A stretch of DNA of 64,000 nucleotides, from the NCBI RefSeq assembly GCF_024693525.1, contig NZ_JAILKR010000129.1, positions 1-64,000 on the forward strand. The letters are read 5' to 3'. Position 1 is the stretch's first letter; the number at the start of each line of letters is the position of its first letter. The notes under the pieces were generated by a model. The model saw only the letters and a list, made by a program, of their open reading frames with translations, was not told where the DNA came from and did no database searches. The DNA is from Selenomonas sp. (GTDB taxonomy: Bacteria; Bacillota_C; Negativicutes; Selenomonadales; Selenomonadaceae). Positions 6,654-14,066 of this stretch are shown one piece after another. The position numbers and the translations under genes were made by a program.

Positions 6654-7236
6654 GCTTTACAGCATCCTTTCTTGGCAGCAGCTTTCTCTTGCCCTGCCGG
6701 GTCGCATTCTGAGCCGGTGTTTTCGTAACAAACGGTTCAACATTATTATATATGATGGGCTGGCACCAATCAATGCTATGTATCCCATTGGGATGGGATA
6801 ACACAATTTCATAATCAATCCCACCATGCGTGTAACAATATCCAGCATTCAATTTTACAGACTCATCCGCAAACAAACTCATCTGTTCAAATTCTAAAAC
6901 AGATTGCGTGACAATATTACTTGTCAAACCACGCCGTGTCATTTTCTTAAATCTTATAACTAGCCTGCCATTATCAACCAACATTTTCAAGGTTCCGTTT
7001 TTCTTTAGCAAACTTACCTTGCTGGGGCTTTCGCTCAGCCTTGGCAGTCTTTTTTCAACTTCTGCACACATCGCATCGTGAATGAAGCTGGATACTGTCC
7101 TGGATTCTGCCTCTGGATGTTCAGCCTCGAACATTTTTCCTTTATCCACCGCAGCAGCTATGGCATCATATAATAAGTTGTTGATGTCCGGCGTAAGCGC
7201 ATCTTCGATAATTTGTTCAATTTTTTCTACTTTCAT
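6631..7236 (-). CDS. Uncharacterised first gene of the ImmA/IrrE-DUF3800 operon (201 aa)
   Basis: I do not recognise this protein. Residues 1-75 are helical and acidic, the middle (about 85-165) looks beta-rich (GTLKMLVDNGRLVIRFKK), and the C-terminus is Lys/Arg-rich. It has no membrane segment. It starts at ATG with GGAGAA upstream, behind a strong promoter at 7288-7316. It overlaps the ImmA/IrrE gene, so the two are made together. It could be the antitoxin, repressor or peptidase target of that gene; this rests on gene order alone. Confidence 0.8.
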   Translation of the reverse strand: MKVEKIEQIIEDALTPDINNLLYDAIAAAVDKGKMFEAEHPEAESRTVSSFIHDAMCAEVEKRLPRLSESPSKVSLLKKNGTLKMLVDNGRLVIRFKKMTRRGLTSNIVTQSVLEFEQMSLFADESVKLNAGYCYTHGGIDYEIVLSHPNGIHSIDWCQPIIYNNVEPFVTKTPAQNATRQGKRKLLPRKDAVKHAKIDKS

Positions 7237-7254
7237 TGATTGGTTCTCCTATAA

Positions 7255-7316
7255 CGTATATAACAATCAGCAAATTCTTATACGCCTATTATATCACTTC
7301 TCTTTATATTTTGCAA
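7255..7316 (-). promoter_or_regulatory. Promoter and possible operator of the ImmA/IrrE operon
   Basis: On the minus strand TTGCAA (7316-7311), a 17-bp spacer and TATAAT (7293-7288) form a near-consensus promoter. Downstream an inverted repeat CGTATA/TATACG (7255-7260 and 7279-7284) lies in the leader. It may be bound by the HTH domain encoded in the operon. Confidence 0.65.
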
Positions 7317-7419
7317 AAATTATTCCATTTTTTATCAAAAAAATATTCCTCGCCAGCATTGATGTCTACCAAGGCTTGTCATCTTCATTAATATGATTAC
7401 CACAACAATTCTTGCGACA

Positions 7420-8000
7420 AATTTCGCTTGACCGGTCATTTTGGGGAGGGCTGTTTTGGCTGTTCCCCTCCCTAGGCGGCGTTCTTTGCTTTTGGGGGGC
7501 GCTGGCTACGCCCTCCGACCGCTGTGAACTGCCAGCGTCCACGTCGCACGAGAACACCGCGCCCCGTCCTTTATCTCGCAGGAGAGTAGTTGACCCGTCA
7601 ATTCAGGGCGGTCACAGGTCACTGGTGTCCGATTGCTCGGGTGGACAGGCAAGCTGTCCATTTCGCATCCGACACCAGAGTACGAAAAAAGGGAGCAACG
7701 CCCACTTGCTTTTCCAAATCCAGTTTTTGAATATAATCCCATACCTCATTCATAAATCAGGCGCTCTAAGTAATTCCATGGCTTCTTCCATTTTTTTCAT
7801 TCAAACTCGTTAGCCACTGCCTCCAAAACTTTCCTAGTTCATTCCTGCGCCACCGCGTAGTATTTAAAATACACCTAGGCTAATGACAAATCACTCTACT
7901 TGCTCACATCAGCCTTGTGCTTGTCAGTATTCTCTTGTACTTCGGGAGTGTAATATAGTTTGTGTAAAAAATAATTTGCGCAAAACTAGGCCCTTCTAAG
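7420..8000. other. Gene-free stretch with decayed, G+C-rich sequence
   Basis: Between the operon promoter and the second attachment repeat no intact gene is supported. The segment 7430-7700 is markedly richer in G+C than its surroundings. On the minus strand several short open stretches in different frames look protein-like (for example YTPEVQENTDKHKADVSK near 7900 and VLEAVANEFE near 7820), suggesting remnants of frameshifted coding DNA. I cannot name the source family. Confidence 0.4.
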
Positions 8001-8002
8001 AT

Positions 8003-8064
8003 TCGAAATCAAGTGTGGTTAATAGCCACCGTGGGTTCGAATCCCACCCTCTCTGCCATTGAAA
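8003..8064 (+). repeat. Attachment-site direct repeat, copy 2 (tRNA-Ser 3' end)
   Basis: Identical to 4025-4086 over 62 bp: half of the anticodon loop, variable arm, T arm, acceptor 3' strand, CCA and six following bases. No 5' half of a tRNA precedes it, so it is not a functional gene. It marks the right boundary of the integrated DNA. Confidence 0.9.
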
Positions 8065-8069
8065 GCATT

Positions 8070-8099
8070 GGTCTCGTGAGTTTTCACGAGGCCTTTTTT
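8070..8099 (+). terminator. tRNA-Ser terminator, copy 2
   Basis: GGTCTCGTGA...CACGAGGCC followed by TTTTTT. It is probably the original terminator of the chromosomal tRNA-Ser, now separated from the tRNA 5' half by the integrated elements. Confidence 0.75.
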
Positions 8100-8229
8100 G
8101 TGCGTGCTTTTGGGGACTTTTCATATTCTCATGACTAGGGAGGAAGGTTCGCCTAAAATGGCGAATAAGGTTATAATCCTAATGAGCCGATTGCTCTCTC
8201 TATATGTTTTATGAATAGGTGGGATGAAG

Positions 8230-10239
8230 ATGTACAGGCTAACAAGAAATATATTGGGGAAATTTTGTTTGACGATAATGCTTATTTTTGCTGTTTTGGC
8301 ATGGTGTGGTAGGCTTAACGTTTATTCTCAGGCTGAGGCATCCAATCAGGCAGGGGATAACTGGCTGATTTATTGGTATATTTGCGGCTCTGATTTGGAA
8401 TCAAAAAATGGCTTTGCTACCAGTGATTTAATTGAGCTTACGAAAGTAAAGCTTCCGCCAAATGTCCGGGTGTTTATCATTACCGGTGGCACTGCTAATT
8501 GGCAAAACGACATGATGAAGCCGGGGGAACTGGGATTATATCTATATGATTGTAACGGCATTAAAGAAATAGGCCGCTATGAAGATGCCGATATGGGGGC
8601 CGCCGAAACCTTGGAGGCTTTTTTGAATGTGGGCAAGGGGGCCTTTGCTGACGATAATTTGCGCCAGGCCTTCGTATTTTGGAATCATGGTGGTGGCAGT
8701 GTTGGTGGTGTTTGTTTGGATGAGCGTACGGGCAATTCCCTTAGCCTGAATGATATTACCAACGCCTTTACGAAGGTTTATGGCTCTTCGGAGTCAAATC
8801 CACCATTTGAAATGATTGGTTTTGATGCCTGTATGATGGCTAGTTATGATACGGCTAATGCCTTGAAAGGAATAACCCGCTATATGACGGCCTCTGAGGA
8901 AAGCGAACCGGGGAATGGCTGGGATTATACCAGATGGGTTGGCGCTTTGGCCAATAATCCTTATATGAGCGGTGCTGAATTAGGACGGGTTATCTGCGAT
9001 AGTTATATGAAAGGCTGCCGAGAGTATGGGACGGCTGATACGGCTACCTTGTCGGTGATTGACATAAGCAAGATTCCGGCCTTGGGGAGGGCTTACGAAA
9101 ATTATGGGATAGAGGCCTTGAAGTTGGCTTCGAAAAACTCGGGGGGATTTTTCGCGGAATTTGGCCGCAGTGCCCAGAAAGCGGAAAATTATGGCGGCAA
9201 TAACAAGGAACAGGGTTATTCGGATATGGTGGATTTAGGTGATTTGGCCAGCAGGACTACCGGATTATTGCCCCTGACCGCTCGCGGACTGATGAACGCT
9301 GTAGATAACGCGGTGGTATATAAAGTGCAGGGAAAGTACCGCAGCCAGGGAAAAGGCATTTCTGGTTTTTACGCTTATGATGGCGACTGGAGGGTGTTGG
9401 AAAAATATTTAGAGCAGAAGGCTGTGCCACTGCCGCAGAAATGTTTGTATCATTATATGATTTCGGGGGTATTTTCACAAGAAGCCAAGGATTTGGTGGC
9501 TAAAGGTATTTCGCAAGACATTCCTACCGTTCCCAAGGTACATGAAAACGATGCCCAAGCTCAGAATTTTTTCCCGGTGGATAAGCTGGAGGATAAGTTT
9601 GTCGATATTGATTCTAATGGAGATGCCTTTGTTACCTTGAATGACAGGGAAATGGATATACTTTCCAGTGTTCATTGCCGATTGGTTTATATTTCGGAAA
9701 AAGATGATATTCTTCTAATATTGGGCAGTGATACCAATATTGTGGCTGACTGGGACAAGGGGGTGTTTAAGGATAATTTCTTCGGCAAGTGGCCGATGCT
9801 GAATGGGCATCCTGTTTATGTGGAAATCACGGCGGAGGATAATGGCTATAATCTCTATGCGGTGCCGATTAAGCTTAATGGTGAAAGATGCAATTTGGAG
9901 GTAGCCTATAACTACGGTGATGAAAAATACCATATTCTCGGTGCCCGTAAAGGGATAGACAACAACGGCATGGGAAGCCGTAATCTGATTCAACTGAAAA
10001 AGGATGATCGGATAACCACCGTTCATTATGGTATGATGCTTTCGGGGGATGATAATGAGCCGCAGGAAGTGGATGTAGACACATTTAAAGCAGGGGATAA
10101 TCCGAGGTTTGCCGATGAGGATGTGGGGGATGGAATGTACGGATATTTCTTTGAATTTGTCACTCCAACTGGTAAAAGTGCCTTATCCAATATGGTAAGC
10201 TTTACAATAAAGAATGGAAAAATCACTACTTCCAATTAA
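8230..10239 (+). CDS. Secreted clostripain-family (C11) cysteine peptidase
   Basis: A 669-aa exported protein. An N-terminal signal sequence (hydrophobic core ILGKFCLTIMLIFAVLAWCG) is followed by a C11 catalytic domain. The catalytic dyad is visible as His in FWNHGGGS (about residue 152) and Cys in FDACMMASYD (about 201). Clostripain-family enzymes are caspase-like folds that usually cleave after Arg or Lys and act outside the cytoplasm. A C-terminal region of about 300 residues is beta-rich and of unknown role. AGGTGGG lies 6 nt before ATG 8230; an ATG two codons earlier abuts it directly. It is the first chromosomal gene after the island and is monocistronic. Confidence 0.9.
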   Translation: MYRLTRNILGKFCLTIMLIFAVLAWCGRLNVYSQAEASNQAGDNWLIYWYICGSDLESKNGFATSDLIELTKVKLPPNVRVFIITGGTANWQNDMMKPGELGLYLYDCNGIKEIGRYEDADMGAAETLEAFLNVGKGAFADDNLRQAFVFWNHGGGSVGGVCLDERTGNSLSLNDITNAFTKVYGSSESNPPFEMIGFDACMMASYDTANALKGITRYMTASEESEPGNGWDYTRWVGALANNPYMSGAELGRVICDSYMKGCREYGTADTATLSVIDISKIPALGRAYENYGIEALKLASKNSGGFFAEFGRSAQKAENYGGNNKEQGYSDMVDLGDLASRTTGLLPLTARGLMNAVDNAVVYKVQGKYRSQGKGISGFYAYDGDWRVLEKYLEQKAVPLPQKCLYHYMISGVFSQEAKDLVAKGISQDIPTVPKVHENDAQAQNFFPVDKLEDKFVDIDSNGDAFVTLNDREMDILSSVHCRLVYISEKDDILLILGSDTNIVADWDKGVFKDNFFGKWPMLNGHPVYVEITAEDNGYNLYAVPIKLNGERCNLEVAYNYGDEKYHILGARKGIDNNGMGSRNLIQLKKDDRITTVHYGMMLSGDDNEPQEVDVDTFKAGDNPRFADEDVGDGMYGYFFEFVTPTGKSALSNMVSFTIKNGKITTSN

Positions 10240-10254
10240 CTTACCAACCAATAA

Positions 10255-10284
10255 AAAAGCCAGCCGTTAAATCGGCTGGCTTTT
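10255..10284. terminator. Bidirectional terminator
   Basis: A perfect 12-bp stem (AAAAGCCAGCCG / CGGCTGGCTTTT) follows the peptidase gene. It also overlaps the last codons of the small minus-strand gene ending at 10267. Confidence 0.85.
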
Positions 10285-10464
10285 GCTATATTGTCCTTTT
10301 GGATGGTAGATATTCATCACGCAATGGGTTTGCATCATTTGCTCTAGGGAGTCTTTTAGTTTTTTATCCCAATGCAGCAAGCAATCTTCCATATCGCTGA
10401 TTTCTTGTTGTAATCCATTCATGCTGTTGCAGAGGTGGCAAAGTTCGTTGAGAGATTTTTCCAT
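10267..10464 (-). CDS. Small uncharacterised helical protein (65 aa)
   Basis: An acidic, probably coiled-coil helix (NSMNGLQQEISDMEDCLLHW) with paired Cys residues at the start (LCHLCNS). A strong GAGGAGAA site lies ahead of ATG 10464 and a shared terminator covers its end, which together support a real gene. The helical pattern loosely recalls Spo0E-type small regulators, but the SQELD signature is absent, so no function is assigned. Confidence 0.6.
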   Translation of the reverse strand: MEKSLNELCHLCNSMNGLQQEISDMEDCLLHWDKKLKDSLEQMMQTHCVMNIYHPKGQYSKSQPI

Positions 10465-10689
10465 ATAACCGTTCTCCTCAAGTAATATTCATGTTGCTCG
10501 ATAATTGTCGATTATTGATTCTTGCTATTATTATAAACTAATTAGAGTAAAATAGGAATGTAATCTTGTACAATTTTTTGATGATAGCTGTGAATTTTAT
10601 ACATTTATAATTGGAAACAACCAATAGTTGTTAACAAAGTGTCTGCTGGAAAGAACGATGTGAATGGTTTAAAAGACGGTACAACAAAA
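10465..10689. other. Gene-free AT-rich stretch
   Basis: No coding signal on either strand between the small gene and the XRE terminator. It presumably holds the promoter of the 10267-10464 gene; a TATAAT is visible on the minus strand near 10530, without a good -35. Confidence 0.3.
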
Positions 10690-10722
10690 GGAGCTCATGG
10701 ACGGATGTGGTCCATGAGCTCC
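10690..10722 (-). terminator. 12-bp perfect inverted repeat, likely XRE gene terminator
   Basis: GGAGCTCATGGA and TCCATGAGCTCC flank a 9-nt loop. Read leftward it continues with TTTTG. It lies 70 bp beyond the stop of the XRE regulator gene. Confidence 0.6.
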
Positions 10723-10790
10723 CTGGGTTGTGTATCTTCTGCCTTCATCGATGGGCTCTCCACAGCAATTCGGTGAATAGCCTAAGATAA

Positions 10791-10976
10791 TTAGAGATTC
10801 AGTGCATTGAGAAGCAGGTGGTAGGTGTTCGCGCAAATTGGGCGATAGCCGCATTCGAATTCTAAAAGTGTCGATGGTTTGATGCCGCATTTGAGTGCCA
10901 GCTGACGGCAGGTAAGTCCCTGGTCGAGACGGGCTGTGCGGATTCTGGATATGTCACGGAATGAACGGATGATCAA
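10791..10976 (-). CDS. Small XRE-family helix-turn-helix regulator
   Basis: A 61-aa protein consisting of one XRE domain: ISRIRTARLDQGLTCRQLAL, then CGIKPSTLLEFECGYR, with the recognition helix at KPSTLLEFE. It starts at TTG 10976, placed 7 nt after AAAGGAG; a longer frame reaching 11075 would run through the promoter. It is monocistronic. A perfect inverted repeat brackets its own -10 box, so autorepression is likely. Confidence 0.8.
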   Translation of the reverse strand: MIIRSFRDISRIRTARLDQGLTCRQLALKCGIKPSTLLEFECGYRPICANTYHLLLNALNL

Positions 10977-11019
10977 AGAAATGACTCCTTTCTGGATGGT
11001 AAATGTCCTATATAAGATA

Positions 11020-11057
11020 ATCGCTATCATTAAACCATAAAATAGCGATAGTGTCAA
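11020..11057 (-). promoter_or_regulatory. XRE gene promoter with overlapping operator
   Basis: On the minus strand TTGACA (11057-11052), 17 bp and TTTAAT (11034-11029) form the promoter. ATCGCTAT (11020-11027) and ATAGCGAT (11042-11049) are a perfect inverted repeat straddling the -10 box, a typical dimeric repressor site. Confidence 0.75.
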
Positions 11058-11077
11058 TGACAGCTGTCCAGGCAAAA

Positions 11078-11113
11078 AAATAACAGGGCAGCCTATAGGC
11101 TGCCCTGTTATTT
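11078..11113 (-). terminator. rpmF terminator
   Basis: A 16-bp perfect stem (AAATAACAGGGCAGCC / GGCTGCCCTGTTATTT) with a TATA loop, followed on the minus strand by a T run. Confidence 0.9.
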
Positions 11114-11119
11114 ATCGCA

Positions 11120-11299
11120 TCATTCTGCTGCTTTAACGACCTCTTTGCCATCATAGTAGCCGCATTCCGAGCATACGTGATGAGGCATTTTCGGTTCGTG
11201 GCACTGCGGGCATGCTACGAAGCCCGGTGCTTCAAGCTTCCAGTTAGCGCGGCGCTGGTCGCGGCGTGCTTTGGAAGTTTTACGCTTTGGTACTGCCAT
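11120..11299 (-). CDS. rpmF: 50S ribosomal protein L32
   Basis: The 59-aa protein begins [14 protein letters not shown], the L32 hallmark. It has a zinc ribbon formed by CPQC and CSEC ([20 protein letters not shown]), so this is the Zn-binding form. The start at ATG 11299 follows GGAGGTG; an in-frame ATG four codons upstream has no site. It has its own promoter about 105 bp upstream and a strong terminator. The usual YceD (DUF177) gene does not precede it here. Confidence 0.97.
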   Translation of the reverse strand: MAVPKRKTSKARRDQRRANWKLEAPGFVACPQCHEPKMPHHVCSECGYYDGKEVVKAAE

Positions 11300-11411
11300 G
11301 TTGATTTTCACCTCCGGAGTGAATCTTATTCCTTGTTAGTGAAATCCATGCAATGGGTTGATGCTGAATGGATTCATTTCACGTGGTTAATGTGCGTTGA
11401 CACATGTTACT

Positions 11412-11440
11412 ATGATACCCTTTTTCGGGCTATTATGCAA
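11412..11440 (-). promoter_or_regulatory. rpmF promoter
   Basis: On the minus strand TTGCAT (11440-11435), a 17-bp spacer and TATCAT (11417-11412). It lies just past the stop codon of the FtsA-like gene and gives rpmF a leader of about 105 nt. Confidence 0.6.
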
Positions 11441-11459
11441 GTAAAATTTTCGGCAGCCT

Positions 11460-13937
11460 TCAGTCTTTGCGGATGAAGTCCGCAATGGTGCGGCGCTGCG
11501 GCGCAGCTGGTGCCGATGGTGCTGCCGTGGAGGTTCCCGTGAAATTCGATAGCGGCGAGTGGGCCGTGGCAGAAGGAACACTGCTTAGATTGGTGTGGGA
11601 AGTGCTGGCGTTGATGCTGGTAAGCGTCTGTACTCCGGAAGGATTGGTGGTTGGTGCCGCTGGCGTTTCGTTGTTTTTGTCCAGCGAGGTCAATTTGACT
11701 TCGAGGATATCGCCGTTTTTGACCGGGTCCGTGAAGTCTACCGGCAATCCGTTGACGAGTATCGTAAAGGTCATGCGGCTGGTGGCAGCTGGCGGCTGAA
11801 AGTTTACCGCTAACAGTGCGTCGCTGACGGTGGTAGCTGTGCGCTCGGATTTCACATAGGTGATTTCGCAGCCGTCATCAATCAGCGTGCCCGGGCTGGC
11901 CTTGCGGCCGTTTACCATGAGCTCGATGCTGGCCGACGGAATCTGATATTCGTTGTTTTCGTAGTAGATGACGATAGAGGTATCGGCATCGTTGACATCG
12001 AGAACATCGCCGAGTTTTGGTTCTTCGTCAGCGATGTATTCGATGTGGTCGCCTTCGTGGATGGGCATCGAGATGCTGGCCGGCGCGTCGTTCAAAAGAA
12101 TTTCTGGCGTGCAGCTGTAGCTGGAATCACTGCCGTTGAGTTTGTAATGGATTTTGCGGCCCGTCGGCGGATAGCCAGCGGCCAGTAAGGCTTCGCCGAG
12201 GCTTTTGAATTCGCGGCTCTCGATGACGTCGCCATCGGCCAGCAGTTGGTCGGCAGAAGCTTCTTTGCCGTTGATGGTGACATGCTGGCGGATGTGTTTT
12301 TCGCGGCCATTGACATAGATGGTGTATTCCTGTCCGGCGGTGACCAGGTCGCTAAGGCGAACCGTCGGGGTGGTGCCGTTTTCGCCGGGAATGATGGTGA
12401 TGTGAGCACCGTCATGGATGACGGTATCCAGGTCGGCTTCTTCGTCACCCAGCAGGATTTTGGCGAAGGTGCCAAGGGTGCCCGGGAAGAATTTCTTTTC
12501 CGTACCCAGGCTGACCATGAGGCCAAGCCCTGGATGGCCGTTGTATTTGCGCATGTTGATGCCGGCGTTTAAAAGGGCATCGGAGATGGTGAGCTCCCGG
12601 AAGTTGAACAGGCTGTATTCCTCGTCGTTGACGTAGACCGAAAGGAAATGCAGGGTGTTCAGGGAGGCGATTTTCAAGATACCCAATGGGGTGACGGCGT
12701 CGGGGGAGTGAAGTTCCTCCGGCAGGTCGGTGATGCCATCGACCTTGTCTGGTTTGCGAACCGCGACGCGGTTCTGGGGCATGCCTAGGGCATCGGCTAC
12801 GAAGGCAGCCAGGTTCGGGGTTAGGGAGCCACCGCCCACAAGCATGACAGCCTGGGGGGCGTCTCCGTTGAGTTCGATGATTTGCTTGGAAATCGCAGCG
12901 GCCAGGTTTTCGATGTTGGGCAATACCGGGTCGATGATTTCTTTTGCGGTGAGGTTGTATTCCATGCCGAGGATATCGGTGAAGGAAACGTCTTCGCCGT
13001 TGGAGGCGCGGCGTTTGATGTCTTCCGCCACATTGAAGTCCAGCAGGAAGCGTTGGCTGATAGCTTCCGTGACCTCATCGCCGGCCAGTGGCACCATGCC
13101 ATAGGCGATGACAGAGCCGTTTTTGGTGATGGCCACGTCGGAGGTGCCGGCGCCAATATCGACCAGCACTAGGTTCAGATGGCGCATGGTGGGCGGAATC
13201 AATACGTTGATAGCGGCAATCGGCTCCAGGGTCAGGGCACGCATCTCCAGATTCGTGGCATGGAGTGCTGACTGCATGGAGTCGATAACCTGACGGGGCA
13301 GGAAGGTGGCGATGACGACGGCTTTGGCTTTTTTGCCGCGCTGGCCCACGAGGGATTTGAGTTGGATGTCATCCAAAACATAGCGAATGGTACTGTAACC
13401 TACGCAGTAGTAACGAGTGGGGTCGTCCACCGTATGGGAGTCCGTCAGGGCTGCCTGGGCGGCCTGTACGCCGGCAAAATCCAGATTGCGCTGCTGCTCT
13501 GGCGTGATGAGTCCGTTGACCTCCATTTCGGCCTCGGCGGTCATGGTGTAGAGGGCACGGCCAGCCGCAGCGACGGCGGCATTCTTGATGGGGCCGGTTT
13601 TTGCTTCCAGGGACGCCTTGACTTTCTCGATGATGGCGGCAACCTGCGGCACATCGTGAATCTGACCGTCCAGCATGGCACGGGTCTTGTGCTCAAGCCG
13701 GTCGGTGGCGATGATGTGAAGCTGGTCGTCGGTTTCATCGTGTTCGGCTACGATGCCGATGACACTGCGGGTACCAATATCGAGGGAGAAGATGCGATCT
13801 CCTTTTGCTTTTTTGGTCGCAGGTTTTTGGGTGGTTTTTGCTGCTTTGGCGGTCTTGCTGCGCGCAGCCGTTTTCTTGGCCGGTGCCGTTGTTTTGGCGG
13901 CAGTTTTTGCTTTTGCCGGCTCTTTTATTGTAGGCAT
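11460..13937 (-). CDS. FtsA/PilM-like actin-fold ATPase with basic N-tail and long C-terminal extension
   Basis: An 825-aa protein. Residues 1-45 are a Lys/Ala/Thr tail resembling histone H1 C-termini. An FtsA-type actin fold follows, with phosphate 1 FSLDIGTRSVIG (about 49), phosphate 2 LVDIGAGTSDVAI (about 260) and adenosine motif MLVGGGSLTPN (about 365). The last 350 or so residues hold repeated beta-rich ubiquitin-like/SLBB-like modules (TIYVNGREKHI, ILVNGLPVDF) and a Ser/Thr/Pro-rich tail ending IADFIRKD. Related 'cell division FtsA domain' proteins occur in Firmicutes beside normal ftsA. The AK-rich tail suggests nucleic-acid or anionic-lipid contact. AAGGAG precedes ATG 13937. Confidence 0.85.
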   Translation of the reverse strand: MPTIKEPAKAKTAAKTTAPAKKTAARSKTAKAAKTTQKPATKKAKGDRIFSLDIGTRSVIGIVAEHDETDDQLHIIATDRLEHKTRAMLDGQIHDVPQVAAIIEKVKASLEAKTGPIKNAAVAAAGRALYTMTAEAEMEVNGLITPEQQRNLDFAGVQAAQAALTDSHTVDDPTRYYCVGYSTIRYVLDDIQLKSLVGQRGKKAKAVVIATFLPRQVIDSMQSALHATNLEMRALTLEPIAAINVLIPPTMRHLNLVLVDIGAGTSDVAITKNGSVIAYGMVPLAGDEVTEAISQRFLLDFNVAEDIKRRASNGEDVSFTDILGMEYNLTAKEIIDPVLPNIENLAAAISKQIIELNGDAPQAVMLVGGGSLTPNLAAFVADALGMPQNRVAVRKPDKVDGITDLPEELHSPDAVTPLGILKIASLNTLHFLSVYVNDEEYSLFNFRELTISDALLNAGINMRKYNGHPGLGLMVSLGTEKKFFPGTLGTFAKILLGDEEADLDTVIHDGAHITIIPGENGTTPTVRLSDLVTAGQEYTIYVNGREKHIRQHVTINGKEASADQLLADGDVIESREFKSLGEALLAAGYPPTGRKIHYKLNGSDSSYSCTPEILLNDAPASISMPIHEGDHIEYIADEEPKLGDVLDVNDADTSIVIYYENNEYQIPSASIELMVNGRKASPGTLIDDGCEITYVKSERTATTVSDALLAVNFQPPAATSRMTFTILVNGLPVDFTDPVKNGDILEVKLTSLDKNNETPAAPTTNPSGVQTLTSINASTSHTNLSSVPSATAHSPLSNFTGTSTAAPSAPAAPQRRTIADFIRKD

Positions 13938-14066
13938 AAAAAAACTCCTTGTTATTTCAGAATTTAAAAGGTTATTTTACTTATTTCGCGAAGTATATAA
14001 AGGAATCCTGTTTTTAGCAGAAAATTTACGGGACATACAAACTAAAAAGAAGCGGGTGTGATTGTT

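Noticed and set aside
7412..7813. A 133-aa plus-strand open frame in the G+C-rich block
   Set aside because: No ribosome site, low-complexity start, no recognisable family, and the opposite strand is equally open.
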